A DNA stretch of 64,000 nucleotides from Nocardioidaceae bacterium (lineage in GTDB: Bacteria > Actinomycetota > Actinomycetes > Propionibacteriales > Nocardioidaceae): contig CP076053.1 of the NCBI GenBank assembly GCA_018672315.1, positions 2,715,827 through 2,779,826 of the forward strand, in the 5' to 3' direction. A program made the position numbers and the translations under genes. The notes under the pieces are model-generated. The model had not been told where the DNA came from. It ran no database searches and was given only the letters and a program-made list of their open reading frames with translations. Positions 1-9,024 of this stretch are shown here, one piece after another (within the stretch, counting starts at the first letter, position 1; every line of letters begins with the position of its first letter).

Positions 1-309
1 CATGTCGACCCCGAGCGTCTCGACGCGCTCGTACGCGTCGTGTTCGCCGCCGCGCGGCCCGGTGCGGTGGTCGTGACGACGCCGAACCGGGAGTACAACG
101 ACCTCTACGAGCACCTCGACGGGCCCCGTCACCCCGACCACCGCTTCGAGTGGACGCGGGCCGAGTTCGCCGCCTGGTGCGCCCAGGTCGCGGGAGCCCA
201 CGCGTACGCCGTGACCCATCACGGCATCGGTGACGTCGACGCCGAGCGGGGAGCTCCGACACAGATGGGCGTCTTCACCCGCATCGAGGGGCAGGAGGCC
301 ACCGCATGA
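1..309 (+). CDS. hen1: 3' terminal RNA ribose 2'-O-methyltransferase Hen1 (C-terminal part)
   Basis: The frame is open from base 1, so the 5' end lies outside the window; about 102 C-terminal residues are present. They match the end of the bacterial Hen1 methyltransferase domain: VVVTTPNREYN strand/loop, then HPDHRFEWTRAEFAAW and a GAPTQMGVF terminus. Hen1 methylates the 2'-OH at the 3' end of RNA broken by ribotoxins, so that the repaired junction resists recutting. The stop overlaps the start of the next gene (ATGA). That gene is Pnkp, the known partner of Hen1 in bacterial RNA repair, which supports the call. The N-terminal half, which in this family stimulates the ligase of Pnkp, cannot be seen. 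Confidence 0.88.
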   Translation, partial: HVDPERLDALVRVVFAAARPGAVVVTTPNREYNDLYEHLDGPRHPDHRFEWTRAEFAAWCAQVAGAHAYAVTHHGIGDVDAERGAPTQMGVFTRIEGQEATA

Positions 310-2900
310 GCGAGGGCGTGAACGGGTCGGGGACCCACCGGGTCGGTGTCCCGCAGGCCGGTCTGGTGCTGCTGGTCGGTGTCTCCGGCAGCGGCAAGTC
401 CAGCTTCGCCGCCCGGCACTTCCTGCCCACCGAGGTCGTCTCCTCCGACACCTGCCGGGGCCTCGTCGCCGACGACGAGAACGACCAGTCGGCCACCCCC
501 GACGCCTTCGAGGTGCTCGAGTTCATCGTCGGCGTACGCCTGCGCCGCGGCCTGCTCACCGTCGTCGACGCGACCAACGTGCAGGGCCCGGCGCGGGCCT
601 CGCTGGTGCGGCTGGCGAAGAGCCACGACGTGCTCGTCGACGCGATCGTGCTCGACGTGCCCGAGCGCCTGGCGATCGACCGCAACCGGTCCCGCCCGGA
701 CCGTGCGTTCGGCGACCACGTCGTCACCCGTCAGCAGCGCGACCTGACGCGGTCGATGCGGCGGATCAGGAAGGAGGGGTTCCGCCGCGTCCACGTGCTC
801 CGCGGCGCCGAGGAGATCGACACCGTCACGATCGACCGGGAGCGGTCGTGGAACGACCGTCGCGACGAGAGCGGTCCCTTCGACGTCATCGGCGACGTCC
901 ACGGCTGCGCCGGCGAGCTGCGTACGCTCCTGGGCGAGCTCGGCTGGGAGCTGGACCTCGACGACGCCGGCCGCGCCGTCGGCGCCCGCCACCCCGAGGG
1001 CCGCACGGCCGTGTTCGTGGGGGACCTCGTGGACCGCGGCCCGCGGACGCCTGAGGTGCTGTCGCTGGTCATGGGCATGGTCGCGGCGGGCACCGCGCTG
1101 TGCGTGGCGGGCAACCACGAGGCCAAGCTCGTCCGTGCCCTCAAGGGGGCGAAGGTGCAGGTCAGGCACGGGCTGGCCGAGTCGCTCACCCAGCTCGAGG
1201 CGGAGACCGACGACTTCCGCGCCGAGGCGCTGCAGTTCATGGACCGTCTGGTCAGCCACTACGTGCTGGACGGGGGCGACCTCGTCGTCGCGCACGCCGG
1301 GTTGAAGGAGAGCTACCACGGGCGGTCCTCGGGCCGGGTGCGCGCGTTCGCGCTCTACGGCGACACCACCGGGGAGACCGACGAGTTCGGCCTGCCGGTG
1401 CGCTACCCGTGGGCCGCGGAGTACCGCGGTCGCGCCGCCGTCGTCTACGGCCACACCCCGGTGCCCGATGCCGAGTGGGTCAACAACACGATCTGCCTCG
1501 ACACCGGCGTGGTCTTCGGTGGCAGCCTCACCGCCTTGCGGTGGCCCGAGCGGGAGCTCGTGTCGGTGCCGGCGGAGCAGGAGTGGTACGAGCCGGCGCG
1601 ACCCCTCGCGCCCGAGCGCGACGCCTCGGTCGAGCGCGAACCGTCCGTCCTGCGCCTGGAGGACGTCGCGGGCACGCACTGGTTCGACGTCGCGCAGGGC
1701 ACCGCGTACGCCGGGCGCGTGAAGGTGCCGGAGGAGAACGCCGCCGCGGCGCTGGAGGTCATGAGCCGCTTCGCGGTCGACCCGCGGTGGCTGGTGCACC
1801 TGCCGGCGACGATGTCGCCTGTCGCGACCGCGTCGGGGGAGCAGGCCGAGGCGGGCTACCTCGAGCACCCGGCCCAGGCGTTCGAGGAGTACGCCGGGTG
1901 GGGCGTCTCACGGGTGGTGTGCGAGGAGAAGCACATGGGGTCCCGGGCGATCGCGGTGCTGTGCCGCGACGCCGAGGTGGCCGCGCGCCGGTTCGGGGTG
2001 GACGACGGCTCCGCCGGTGTCGTGCACACGCGCACGGGCCGTGCCTTCTTCGCCGGCGCTCTCGGGCATCGGCTCGTCGACGGCCTCCGCGAGGCGTGCG
2101 CGCGCGTCTTCGAGGAGCTCGACACCGACTGGCTCGTGCTCGACGGCGAGCTCCTGCCGTGGTCGGCGAAGGCGGGCGGGCTGATCCGCGACCAGTACGC
2201 CTCGGTCGGCGCCGCCGCCGGCCACGCGGTCCCGGCCGCCCTCGACGTACTGGACCAGGCGGCCGCCCGCGGTCTCGACGTCGCCGGCCTGAGCGCCCGG
2301 CTCGAGCGGCGCCTGGACAACGCGACCGCGTTCCGCGAGGCGTACCGCCGCTACGTGCGTCCCACCGACGGGCTGGACGGGGTGAGCTTCGCGCCGTTCG
2401 CCGTGCTGGCCGGTGAGGGGGAGGCGTACGCGGCGACGCGTACGCACACCTGGCAGATGGATCTGCTGACGCGACTGACCGGTCTGGGCCACCCGTTGCT
2501 CACGCCGACCCGCCACCGCTTCGTCGACCTCGACTCGGCGACCGCCCGCGAGGACGCCGTCGCCTGGTGGCGGGGGCTGACCGAGGCCGGGGGAGAGGGC
2601 ATGGTCGTGAAGCCCGCCGACGCGGAGCCGGTTGTCGAGAGTGGGCGCGGCGTGCAACCGGGCGTGAAGGTGCGGGGCAGGGAGTACCTGCGGCTCGTCT
2701 ACGGTCCCGACTACGTCGACAGCCTCGACCTGCTGCGTGATCGGCACCTCGGCACCAAGCGTCGCCTGGCGCGACGCGAGCACGGACTCGGCCTGGAGTC
2801 GCTGGCCGCATTCGTCGAACGGCGTCCTCTGTGGCAGATTCACCAGCTGGTCTTCGCCGTGCTGGCGCTGGAGTCCGAAGCCGTCGACCCGCGGCTGTGA
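306..2900 (+). CDS. pnkp: Polynucleotide kinase-phosphatase/ligase Pnkp (RNA repair)
   Basis: 864 aa, the usual size of bacterial Pnkp, with the three expected modules. An N-terminal 5'-OH kinase has the P-loop VSGSGKSSFAARHF near residue 25. A central metallophosphoesterase has GDVHGC, GDLVDRG and GNHE (about residues 195-275). A C-terminal ligase-type adenylyltransferase has lysine motif EEKHMGSR (about residue 545) and a late VKPADAEP/GVKVRGREYLR region. It heals and seals RNA broken by ribotoxins, together with Hen1 encoded just upstream; the start overlaps the hen1 stop by 4 bp, so the pair is probably translationally coupled. No toxin or target tRNA gene is nearby. Confidence 0.93.
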   Translation: MSEGVNGSGTHRVGVPQAGLVLLVGVSGSGKSSFAARHFLPTEVVSSDTCRGLVADDENDQSATPDAFEVLEFIVGVRLRRGLLTVVDATNVQGPARASLVRLAKSHDVLVDAIVLDVPERLAIDRNRSRPDRAFGDHVVTRQQRDLTRSMRRIRKEGFRRVHVLRGAEEIDTVTIDRERSWNDRRDESGPFDVIGDVHGCAGELRTLLGELGWELDLDDAGRAVGARHPEGRTAVFVGDLVDRGPRTPEVLSLVMGMVAAGTALCVAGNHEAKLVRALKGAKVQVRHGLAESLTQLEAETDDFRAEALQFMDRLVSHYVLDGGDLVVAHAGLKESYHGRSSGRVRAFALYGDTTGETDEFGLPVRYPWAAEYRGRAAVVYGHTPVPDAEWVNNTICLDTGVVFGGSLTALRWPERELVSVPAEQEWYEPARPLAPERDASVEREPSVLRLEDVAGTHWFDVAQGTAYAGRVKVPEENAAAALEVMSRFAVDPRWLVHLPATMSPVATASGEQAEAGYLEHPAQAFEEYAGWGVSRVVCEEKHMGSRAIAVLCRDAEVAARRFGVDDGSAGVVHTRTGRAFFAGALGHRLVDGLREACARVFEELDTDWLVLDGELLPWSAKAGGLIRDQYASVGAAAGHAVPAALDVLDQAAARGLDVAGLSARLERRLDNATAFREAYRRYVRPTDGLDGVSFAPFAVLAGEGEAYAATRTHTWQMDLLTRLTGLGHPLLTPTRHRFVDLDSATAREDAVAWWRGLTEAGGEGMVVKPADAEPVVESGRGVQPGVKVRGREYLRLVYGPDYVDSLDLLRDRHLGTKRRLARREHGLGLESLAAFVERRPLWQIHQLVFAVLALESEAVDPRL

Positions 2901-2957
2901 CGGGGAGCAGGCCCGCCCGCGGGGGTGTCGACGACAGGAGCTCGAGAGAGGAGCAGG

Positions 2958-4415
2958 ATGCCGACGCAGGTCATCGCAGGCCGCTACCGCCTGGAGCGTG
3001 AGATCGGACGCGGCGGGATGGGCAGCGTCTGGCTCTGCCGCGACGAGAGGCTCGGCCGCGACGTCGCGGTCAAGCAGCTCGGAGGCATGCCGGGCGAGTC
3101 GACCACGCAGGTGGCCCGTGCCCTGCGCGAGGCGCGGCACTCCGCGGCCCTGAACCACCCGAACGTGGTCTCGGTCTTCGACGCCGTCGAGGAGGACGAC
3201 CAGGTCTGGTTGGTCATGGAGTACGTCCGCGGCCGCACCCTGGCGGACCTGATCAGGTCCGGTGAGCGGCTGCCGACCGACCAGCTCGCGCGGATCGGGG
3301 CCCAGGTCGCCGACGGGCTGGCGGCAGCCCACGCACGCGGCACCGTGCACCGTGACGTGAAGCCGGGCAACATCCTGCTGCGGGACGACGGCGTCGCCAA
3401 GATCGCCGACTTCGGCATCGCCCGCACCCTGGGGCAGGAGCACCTGACGCGCACCGGCCTCGTCACGGGCACCCCGGCGTACTTCTCACCGGAGCTGGCG
3501 CGCGGCGAGGACCCCTCGCCCGCCTCCGACGTGTGGGCGCTCGGCGCCTCCCTGTACGCCGCCGCCGAGGGCGAGGCGCCGTACGCCGAGCAGGCGAACG
3601 CCATCGCGATGCTCACCACCATCGCCTCGCAGGCACCGCGCCCGCCGCGGCGCGCAGGTGACCTGGCACGCCCGATCGCGAGGATGATGGAGTCTCGCCC
3701 CGAGGACCGGTGGACCATGCGGCAGGCCGCGGACGAGCTGCGCCGGGTCCACGAGGGCGACGCGGGTGTCGCGGGTGTCGCGCGGGACGCCGGAGAAGCC
3801 ACGGTGGCGATGCCGGTAGCGCCTCCCCGGTCGGTGGGACCGGTCATCCCCGACGAGGGCAGCGGCAGACGCCGCCCCGGAGGTCTCGCTGTGGGCGCTC
3901 TGGTCGCCCTGCTCGCCCTCGCTGCTCTCGTCGTCGCGGGCGGGTGGCTCATGACCCGGGACGACACCCCGACCGCTGCCGAGGGTCCGGCCGCGACCGC
4001 GCCGTCGTCGAGCGCTCCGACCTCAGCCGCGCCGTCGTCGAGCGCACCGACCACGGAGGAACCGTCGTCGAGCGCACCGACCTCGGAGGCGCCGTCGCGA
4101 GCTCCGAGCGAGGCGCCCTCGGGCACCCGGGCGGACTTCATCGAGGGCTACTACTCGCTCCTCCCGGACCGCATCGACGCGGCGTGGGCCCAGCTGTCCG
4201 CCGGGGAGCAGGCCAGGATCGGGTACGACACCTACCGTGGGTTCTGGTCGACCATCGATGCCGTACGCGTCGACGGCACCCGCCCCTCGGACGGCGGCAG
4301 CGTGCTGGTGGACCTGACGTACGCCACGGCGGGAGGGTCGCAGTCCGAGACCCGGCAGATCGAGGTGGGTCGCTCGGGTGAGAGCTACCGCATCACCGGC
4401 GACCAGGTGCGCTGA
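2958..4415 (+). CDS. Transmembrane serine/threonine protein kinase (PknB-like)
   Basis: 485 aa from the ATG preceded by a GAGAGGAGC ribosome-binding site; an upstream in-frame GTG at 2925 is less likely. The cytoplasmic kinase domain (about residues 8-265) has glycine loop GRGGMGSVW, lysine in AVKQL, catalytic loop HRDVKPGNILL, DFG in IADFGIART and GTPAYFSPE. A single membrane helix follows (about 308-332), then a low-complexity Ser/Pro/Ala linker made of repeated PSSSAPT units, and a roughly 95-residue extracytoplasmic domain with no PASTA signature. It probably signals from the envelope; the ligand is unknown. It is convergent with the hydrolase gene downstream, with only 5 bp between them. 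Confidence 0.93.
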   Translation: MPTQVIAGRYRLEREIGRGGMGSVWLCRDERLGRDVAVKQLGGMPGESTTQVARALREARHSAALNHPNVVSVFDAVEEDDQVWLVMEYVRGRTLADLIRSGERLPTDQLARIGAQVADGLAAAHARGTVHRDVKPGNILLRDDGVAKIADFGIARTLGQEHLTRTGLVTGTPAYFSPELARGEDPSPASDVWALGASLYAAAEGEAPYAEQANAIAMLTTIASQAPRPPRRAGDLARPIARMMESRPEDRWTMRQAADELRRVHEGDAGVAGVARDAGEATVAMPVAPPRSVGPVIPDEGSGRRRPGGLAVGALVALLALAALVVAGGWLMTRDDTPTAAEGPAATAPSSSAPTSAAPSSSAPTTEEPSSSAPTSEAPSRAPSEAPSGTRADFIEGYYSLLPDRIDAAWAQLSAGEQARIGYDTYRGFWSTIDAVRVDGTRPSDGGSVLVDLTYATAGGSQSETRQIEVGRSGESYRITGDQVR

Positions 4416-4420
4416 GTCGG

Positions 4421-5953
4421 TCAGCGCGTCGCCAGCGCGACCCGCACGTCGCTGAACTGCATGACTGACGGCGTCCGGCTGCCGAACCCGGCGAACATGT
4501 CCGCCAGCGGCGACGCGAGCAGGAACAGGGACTGCCCCTTCGGCACCTTCACCGCCACCGAGGGCAGCTCGACGCGTACGCGCTTGTCGCTCACGACCCT
4601 GTCGATCCGCACCGGCAGCGAGTTGTTCTGCACGATGCGGGCGTCCAGCGGGGTGCGTCCTACGGCGAGCGCCAGGAAGGCGCGGTTGCCGCGTGCCAGT
4701 GTCGTCACGTCCGCGGCGAGGCGACTGCGCCCCGCCACGGTGATCGGTCCGCGCGCGATACGGGTCGAGACCGGAGGTCCGGCCACTGTCGGCACCGTGA
4801 AGTCGGCGACGTCGAACCGTGCGTCGGGACGCACGGAACGGGTCGTCACGCAGCGGTCGTCGTTGGTGGCGAGGTGGAACCGGTCGAAGCCCCGCAGACC
4901 GCGGTCCTTGCCCTGCAGGTTCTCCTCCATGAACCGCAGCGCGAGGTCGCCGAACTCCTCGCTGCCCAGCCGCTGGCTGCACGGGTCCGCCGAGACCTGC
5001 ACGCCGAGCGGGAACAGCGACGGCAGGGTGTGGCCACCGTTGTACCCGACGAAGATGCTCTTCCTGCGCGCTCTGTCGGTCAGCGCCTTCTGCCAGTTCT
5101 GCAGGCCCTGCCGCAGCGGGAAGAGGTTGTCGGTGGCTCCCTGCCCGAACAGCACGGGGATGTCGAGCCGGCGGCCCTGGCTGACCTGCCACTTGGGGCC
5201 GTTGCGGAGGAAGAAGCGGTCGAGATCGGCGCCCCCGGGCACCGCGCCCTGCGGCCAGGTGCCGGCGGCGGCCCCCTCGAGGAGGGAGACGTACACGCCG
5301 GTAGGGAGCGCGTCGCTCGGCAGGCCGGCGGCGCTGAGCGCGGCCACCCACTCGGTGCGGACCAGCTCGCTCGGCGCGAGGCTCTGCTTGAGGTCCCACC
5401 AGGTGATCTCGGGCGCCAGGGCGTCCAGGACCGGGGTGCCCTTGGTGCGGAGGTGCTCGAAGGCCGCCAGGAACTGGTAGCCGCCGCCGTAGGACCCGCC
5501 GATCGCGCCCAGTCGCGGGTCGCCCGGTGCGTCCTTGCGCACCCACGGCCGCTGGGCGACGAAGCGGACGAGCCGTCGCACGTCACGACCCTCGTACGCG
5601 GGGTTCATCACGTGGGCCTTGCCGCCGCTGTCGCCGAAGCCGCGCTGGTCGAAGGAGAGCACCCCGATGCCGGCGTCGAGGTAGTCCTCGAACTCGGCGG
5701 CATCGGTGGTGCGGCTGCCGCCCCACCCGTGGCTGTGCAGCACGACCGGCGCCTTGGCCCGCCGGCTCGCACCCGCGGGCTTGAAGAGCGTGTAGCAGAT
5801 GCGGACGCGCTGGTCCGATCCCGGCTCGGGGCGGCTCGAGACGCAGCCGTCGCGCGAGGCCGGCGCCGCGACGGCGGGCGAGGCCGTGAGGACCGACGCC
5901 GGGGCGACGAGCGCGACGGTGGTGAGCACGGCAGCGAGCCTCGATGACCTCAT
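4421..5953 (-). CDS. Secreted alpha/beta hydrolase, X-Pro dipeptidyl-peptidase (S15/CocE)-like
   Basis: 510 aa. The ATG chosen gives a clean signal peptide (MRSSRLAAVLTTVALVAP, cleavage near AVAAP); the frame stays open further upstream but that part is antisense to the next gene. The alpha/beta-hydrolase core has HSHGWGGSR (oxyanion region), FDQRGFGDSGG, nucleophile elbow GGSYGGGY, a GATDNLFP acid region and a late GYNGGHTLP histidine. These are the order and spacing of S15/CocE-type acyl hydrolases. The C-terminal third (VADFTVPTVAGP onward) looks like the beta-sandwich of that family. The substrate cannot be inferred; it is exported and probably cleaves esters or peptides. Confidence 0.82.
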   Translation of the reverse strand: MRSSRLAAVLTTVALVAPASVLTASPAVAAPASRDGCVSSRPEPGSDQRVRICYTLFKPAGASRRAKAPVVLHSHGWGGSRTTDAAEFEDYLDAGIGVLSFDQRGFGDSGGKAHVMNPAYEGRDVRRLVRFVAQRPWVRKDAPGDPRLGAIGGSYGGGYQFLAAFEHLRTKGTPVLDALAPEITWWDLKQSLAPSELVRTEWVAALSAAGLPSDALPTGVYVSLLEGAAAGTWPQGAVPGGADLDRFFLRNGPKWQVSQGRRLDIPVLFGQGATDNLFPLRQGLQNWQKALTDRARRKSIFVGYNGGHTLPSLFPLGVQVSADPCSQRLGSEEFGDLALRFMEENLQGKDRGLRGFDRFHLATNDDRCVTTRSVRPDARFDVADFTVPTVAGPPVSTRIARGPITVAGRSRLAADVTTLARGNRAFLALAVGRTPLDARIVQNNSLPVRIDRVVSDKRVRVELPSVAVKVPKGQSLFLLASPLADMFAGFGSRTPSVMQFSDVRVALATR

Positions 5954-6026
5954 GGACCGGTATGAGATCACGCGGTGTGCCCCCGCGTCTGCCCTTCGAG
6001 ACGTATGGGCGGCAGGGGAGGGCCGT

Positions 6027-7409
6027 TCAGGCGGCGATGAGTGCCGCGAGGTGTGTCTCCGCAGGGCTGCGGCGGGGTGAGGGAGCCGGCGCGGGTGCTC
6101 GCCCGGGTGGTCGGTGCACCGGGGTGGGGCTGAACCAGCTGTGACCGGTCGGTCCGCGCACGGTGGTGCCGGTGGCCTCCGGCCGGTGCGACCAGCCGTC
6201 GAGCTCCTTGGCGTAGTTGCACCGGGCGCACAGACCTTGCCCGTGGGCGTACGTGGTCTGCCCGCCGTCGCTGACGGCAGTGGCGTGGTCGAGGTGGCGT
6301 ACGGGGGCGTCGCACCACGGCGTACGGCAGGTCTGGTCGCGCAGCACCAGGAGGCGGCGGAGCGCGCCGCGGAACTCGCGGGCACGGGAGTCGGTGGCGG
6401 CGAGCTGTCCGGTGACGGGGTCGGTGAACAGCCGTCGGAGCCAGACGCGGTCGGAGTCCCGGACGATCCGGCGGGCGAGCCAGGCGGGGATGGGTCCGTA
6501 GCCGTCGAGGTGCGCCGCGGTCTCGGCGGCGGCTTCGTGGGCCGAGGGCGGTGCGTCGGTGGGGGCGGCCAGCAGCGCCTGCTGGTCCATGACGAGGTGC
6601 AGGGCGACGGGGGTGCCGGTCGCGGGGGCGACACCGGTGACGCGTTCGACGAGCAGGTCGGCCATGAGCTGGCTCCGGGTGCGGTCGTCGCCGGCGGCCG
6701 TAGCGGCGTCGGCGGCCCGGGTGAGCGCGGTATGGCAGGCGACGCCGTCCTTCACCGGGAGGAAGCCGGTCAGGTGGGTCATGGTGTCCGGTGCCGGTCG
6801 CACGGTGACGCAGCGGTCGGCGTGCGCTCCGCGTACCCGGCGCAGGCTCGAGCCGGGGTCCAGCCGGTAGCCGATGGCACGGGCCGCGGCGCCGGCGCGG
6901 CGGTCGCCGAGGTCGGGGAGCCGGTCTGCGAGCTCGCCGTCGACGGTGCGACGGTGGGCTGCGGTGAGCACTGCGGTCTCCTTGACCACGACGGTGGCGC
7001 GCCACTCGGTGACGTCACCTCGCTGGAGCGCCGCGAGCGGGTGTGGCATCTCCTCGACGAGCGCTCGGGCCAGTCCGAGCAGCCGGGATCCTTTGTGGGG
7101 TGACTCGCGGCGGGCGAGGGCGATCTCGGAGGCGAGGCCGCGGCCGCGTTGTGCCTGCGGGACCCCGCCGGCTTCCTCGCGACGGCAGCGCTTGTTGTGC
7201 AGTGTCGCGCTCGCCCGTGCCTGCAGGGCGGCGAGTGCGGACTTCGCGCGCTCGGCGGAGCCGATCAGCTCGAGCAGCGCGGACTCGTCGAGGGCCTCGA
7301 CCTCGTGCGTCGACAGCAGCGAGGGCAGCGAGGGCAGCACCGCGGGCAGGTCGGACACGGGGACCGTGGTCGGCCCCGTCCAGCCGTCCGGCTTTCCCTC
7401 GATGCGCAT
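6027..7409 (-). CDS. DUF222 / HNH endonuclease domain protein (13E12-repeat type)
   Basis: 460 aa. The N-terminal two thirds is a DUF222-like helical domain, rich in Ala, Arg and Glu. The C-terminal HNH module has CRTPWCDAPVRHLDHATA and GLCARCNYAKELDGW, giving the zinc Cys pairs and the HNH His-Asn pattern. Such proteins are abundant and often multicopy in actinobacteria, and several are under LexA control. Here a perfect LexA palindrome overlaps the -10 element immediately upstream of the ATG, and the ATG follows that -10 (TATGTT) by 6 nt without a ribosome-binding site. This suggests a leaderless mRNA induced by DNA damage. The biological role of the family is not established. Confidence 0.88.
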   Translation of the reverse strand: MRIEGKPDGWTGPTTVPVSDLPAVLPSLPSLLSTHEVEALDESALLELIGSAERAKSALAALQARASATLHNKRCRREEAGGVPQAQRGRGLASEIALARRESPHKGSRLLGLARALVEEMPHPLAALQRGDVTEWRATVVVKETAVLTAAHRRTVDGELADRLPDLGDRRAGAAARAIGYRLDPGSSLRRVRGAHADRCVTVRPAPDTMTHLTGFLPVKDGVACHTALTRAADAATAAGDDRTRSQLMADLLVERVTGVAPATGTPVALHLVMDQQALLAAPTDAPPSAHEAAAETAAHLDGYGPIPAWLARRIVRDSDRVWLRRLFTDPVTGQLAATDSRAREFRGALRRLLVLRDQTCRTPWCDAPVRHLDHATAVSDGGQTTYAHGQGLCARCNYAKELDGWSHRPEATGTTVRGPTGHSWFSPTPVHRPPGRAPAPAPSPRRSPAETHLAALIAA

Positions 7410-7412
7410 GAG

Positions 7413-7428
7413 TCGAACATACGTTCGA
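7413..7428. promoter_or_regulatory. LexA/SOS box upstream of the HNH gene
   Basis: TCGAACATACGTTCGA is a perfect match to the actinobacterial SOS box TCGAAC-N4-GTTCGA. On the minus strand the central TATGTT (7416-7421) is a good -10 hexamer ending 6 nt before the ATG at 7409, so bound LexA would block the promoter directly. Confidence 0.88.
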
Positions 7429-7547
7429 CCACCGACACTTCGTGGGAGGCGCACCGAGATCGTTCCGAGCGGTACCCGATGACATGTGTGGGAGCCGCGT
7501 CCGCGCGGGTAGGCGCGGGTCACCACCCACCGACCCGAGGAGTCCCG

Positions 7548-8696
7548 ATGGACCTCAGCGCCCTGCGACCGGTCTTCGAGCACGCCGGCCCCTTCACCAC
7601 CGTCCATGTCGACGTCAGTCGCGACGTCGAGGACGCCGACCACCGCATCGACATCCGCCGCCGCGACGTCGAGTCCGACCTGCGCGAGGCCGGGGTCGAC
7701 GACACGTTGGTCGAGGAGATCGGGCGTCGCATCGCCGAGCAGTCCGGGCTGCAGGGATCCGTACGCCGCACGCTCGTCGCCACGGACGGTCAGGTCGTGC
7801 TCGACACCGTGCACGCGGGTGTCGAGGACTCGGGCCGCACCGTCGACCACGGTCCGCTGCCCCACCTGCTGCCCTGGGTGACCGTCGAGGACCGTGCGGT
7901 CTCCTTCGTGCTGGCGGTCGCCGACCGCACCGGCGCGGAGGTCTCCGCCTACCGCGCAGCGGCCGGCGACCCGGAGTCCTCGACGACCGTCGAGGGAGGG
8001 GAGACGTACTACATCTCCAAGGTCGACGGCGTCGGCGGCGAGGCGGAGAACCGCGTCGAGCGACTGGCCGAGGAGAACTGGAAGGCCAACGCCCGCGAGA
8101 TCGCCGAGGAGGTCGTCAGCCAGAGCAGGTCCCTCGGTGGACGCCCGCTCCTGCTCCTGGCCGGCGAGGTCCAGATGCTCACCGAGCTCGTCGCCGCCGT
8201 CGAGCACGTCGACGCGGGCGCGGCGGAGCGCGTACGCCAGCTCGAGTCCGGAAGCCGCGCCGACGGCGCGTCGGAGGAGGCCATGTGGTCCGAGGTGCAC
8301 GAGGTGCTGCAGCGGGCCGCGGTCGAGCGTGACGGCGGCCTCGGCAACGACCTCGACATGGCACGCGGGCGCGACGAGGGCTCACGCGAGGGTGCTGACG
8401 ACGTGCTCACCGCACTGACCAAGGCACAGGTCGAGACCGTGCTGGTCGAGCCCGGCCTGCTCGAGGACGCGACGGTGGACCCGTCCGCGTTCACCGGTCT
8501 GCCGCTGCCGATGGGCGCGGTCGAGGCCGGCGAGCTCCCGCTCGGTCGTGTGCTGCTGGCCGCCGCGTGCCTCTCGGGCGCCGACATGAGCGTGGTGCCC
8601 CGCGGCTTCGCCGGACCCATCGGTGTCGCGGCGCTGCTGCGCTGGGCCGAGAACCCGCCCGTGTCGGAGGCCGGTCGGGACCAGAACCCGGTCTGA
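7548..8696 (+). CDS. Rv2629-like protein, bacterial archaeo-eukaryotic release factor family
   Basis: 382 aa, soluble and acidic, starting at an ATG after CCGAGGAGT. The sequence, from LRPVFEHAGPFTTVHVDVSRD to PRGFAGPIGVAALLRWAENPP, matches the Rv2629/baeRF layout as I know it from mycobacterial homologues: an N-terminal domain with YYISKVDG and a central Vms1/eRF1-like domain with RPLLLLAGEVQM. The family is related to eRF1 and Vms1 and is thought to act on stalled ribosomes or peptidyl-tRNA, but the activity of this branch is not proven. No signal peptide or membrane segment. A strong hairpin follows the stop. Confidence 0.78.
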   Translation: MDLSALRPVFEHAGPFTTVHVDVSRDVEDADHRIDIRRRDVESDLREAGVDDTLVEEIGRRIAEQSGLQGSVRRTLVATDGQVVLDTVHAGVEDSGRTVDHGPLPHLLPWVTVEDRAVSFVLAVADRTGAEVSAYRAAAGDPESSTTVEGGETYYISKVDGVGGEAENRVERLAEENWKANAREIAEEVVSQSRSLGGRPLLLLAGEVQMLTELVAAVEHVDAGAAERVRQLESGSRADGASEEAMWSEVHEVLQRAAVERDGGLGNDLDMARGRDEGSREGADDVLTALTKAQVETVLVEPGLLEDATVDPSAFTGLPLPMGAVEAGELPLGRVLLAAACLSGADMSVVPRGFAGPIGVAALLRWAENPPVSEAGRDQNPV

Positions 8697-8732
8697 TCTC
8701 ACAGCCCACCCCGTAGCAACACCGCCGGCAAC

Positions 8733-8770
8733 ACAGCGGGCCCGCACCCCCGAGGGTGCGGGCCCGCTGT
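8733..8770. terminator. Bidirectional intrinsic-type terminator hairpin
   Basis: A perfect 17-bp stem with a 4-nt loop (left arm ACAGCGGGCCCGCACCC, 8733-8749; right arm 8754-8770). It lies between the convergent Rv2629-like and csbD-like genes and has no U tract, as is common in high-GC actinobacteria. Confidence 0.85.
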
Positions 8771-8787
8771 CGCGTACGGAGTGCGGC

Positions 8788-8958
8788 CTACTTGAAGACG
8801 TCCTTGACCTTCTCGCCGGCCTGCTTCAGGTCGGACTTGGCCTGGTCGGCGCGGCCCTCGTCCTTCATCTCCTGGTCGTCGGTGGCTTCACCGACGCCCT
8901 CCTTGACCTTGCCCTTGGCCTCCTCGGCCTTGTTGCTCGCCTTGTCGTCCAGTCCCAT
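8788..8958 (-). CDS. CsbD family general stress protein
   Basis: 56 aa small gene. The translation starts MGLDDKASNKAEEAKG and continues with GVGEATDD and DLKQAGEKVKDVF, the typical CsbD-like pattern of a short, very charged, Lys/Glu/Asp-rich helical protein. An AGGAG ribosome-binding site stands 6 nt before the ATG. CsbD proteins are induced by general stress, but their molecular role is unknown. It lies downstream of an SRPBCC gene on the same strand with a 66-bp gap; that gap carries short imperfect GGTCGATCTGT-type repeats. Confidence 0.88.
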   Translation of the reverse strand: MGLDDKASNKAEEAKGKVKEGVGEATDDQEMKDEGRADQAKSDLKQAGEKVKDVFK

Positions 8959-9024
8959 GCGTTCTCCTGTGTCGATCGATGGTCGGTCTGTGGTCGATCT
9001 GTGGTCGGTCGTGCCAGGTGAGGC

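Noticed and set aside
219-1868. Long minus-strand frame opposite pnkp
   Set aside because: Antisense shadow; the plus-strand protein has all catalytic motifs.
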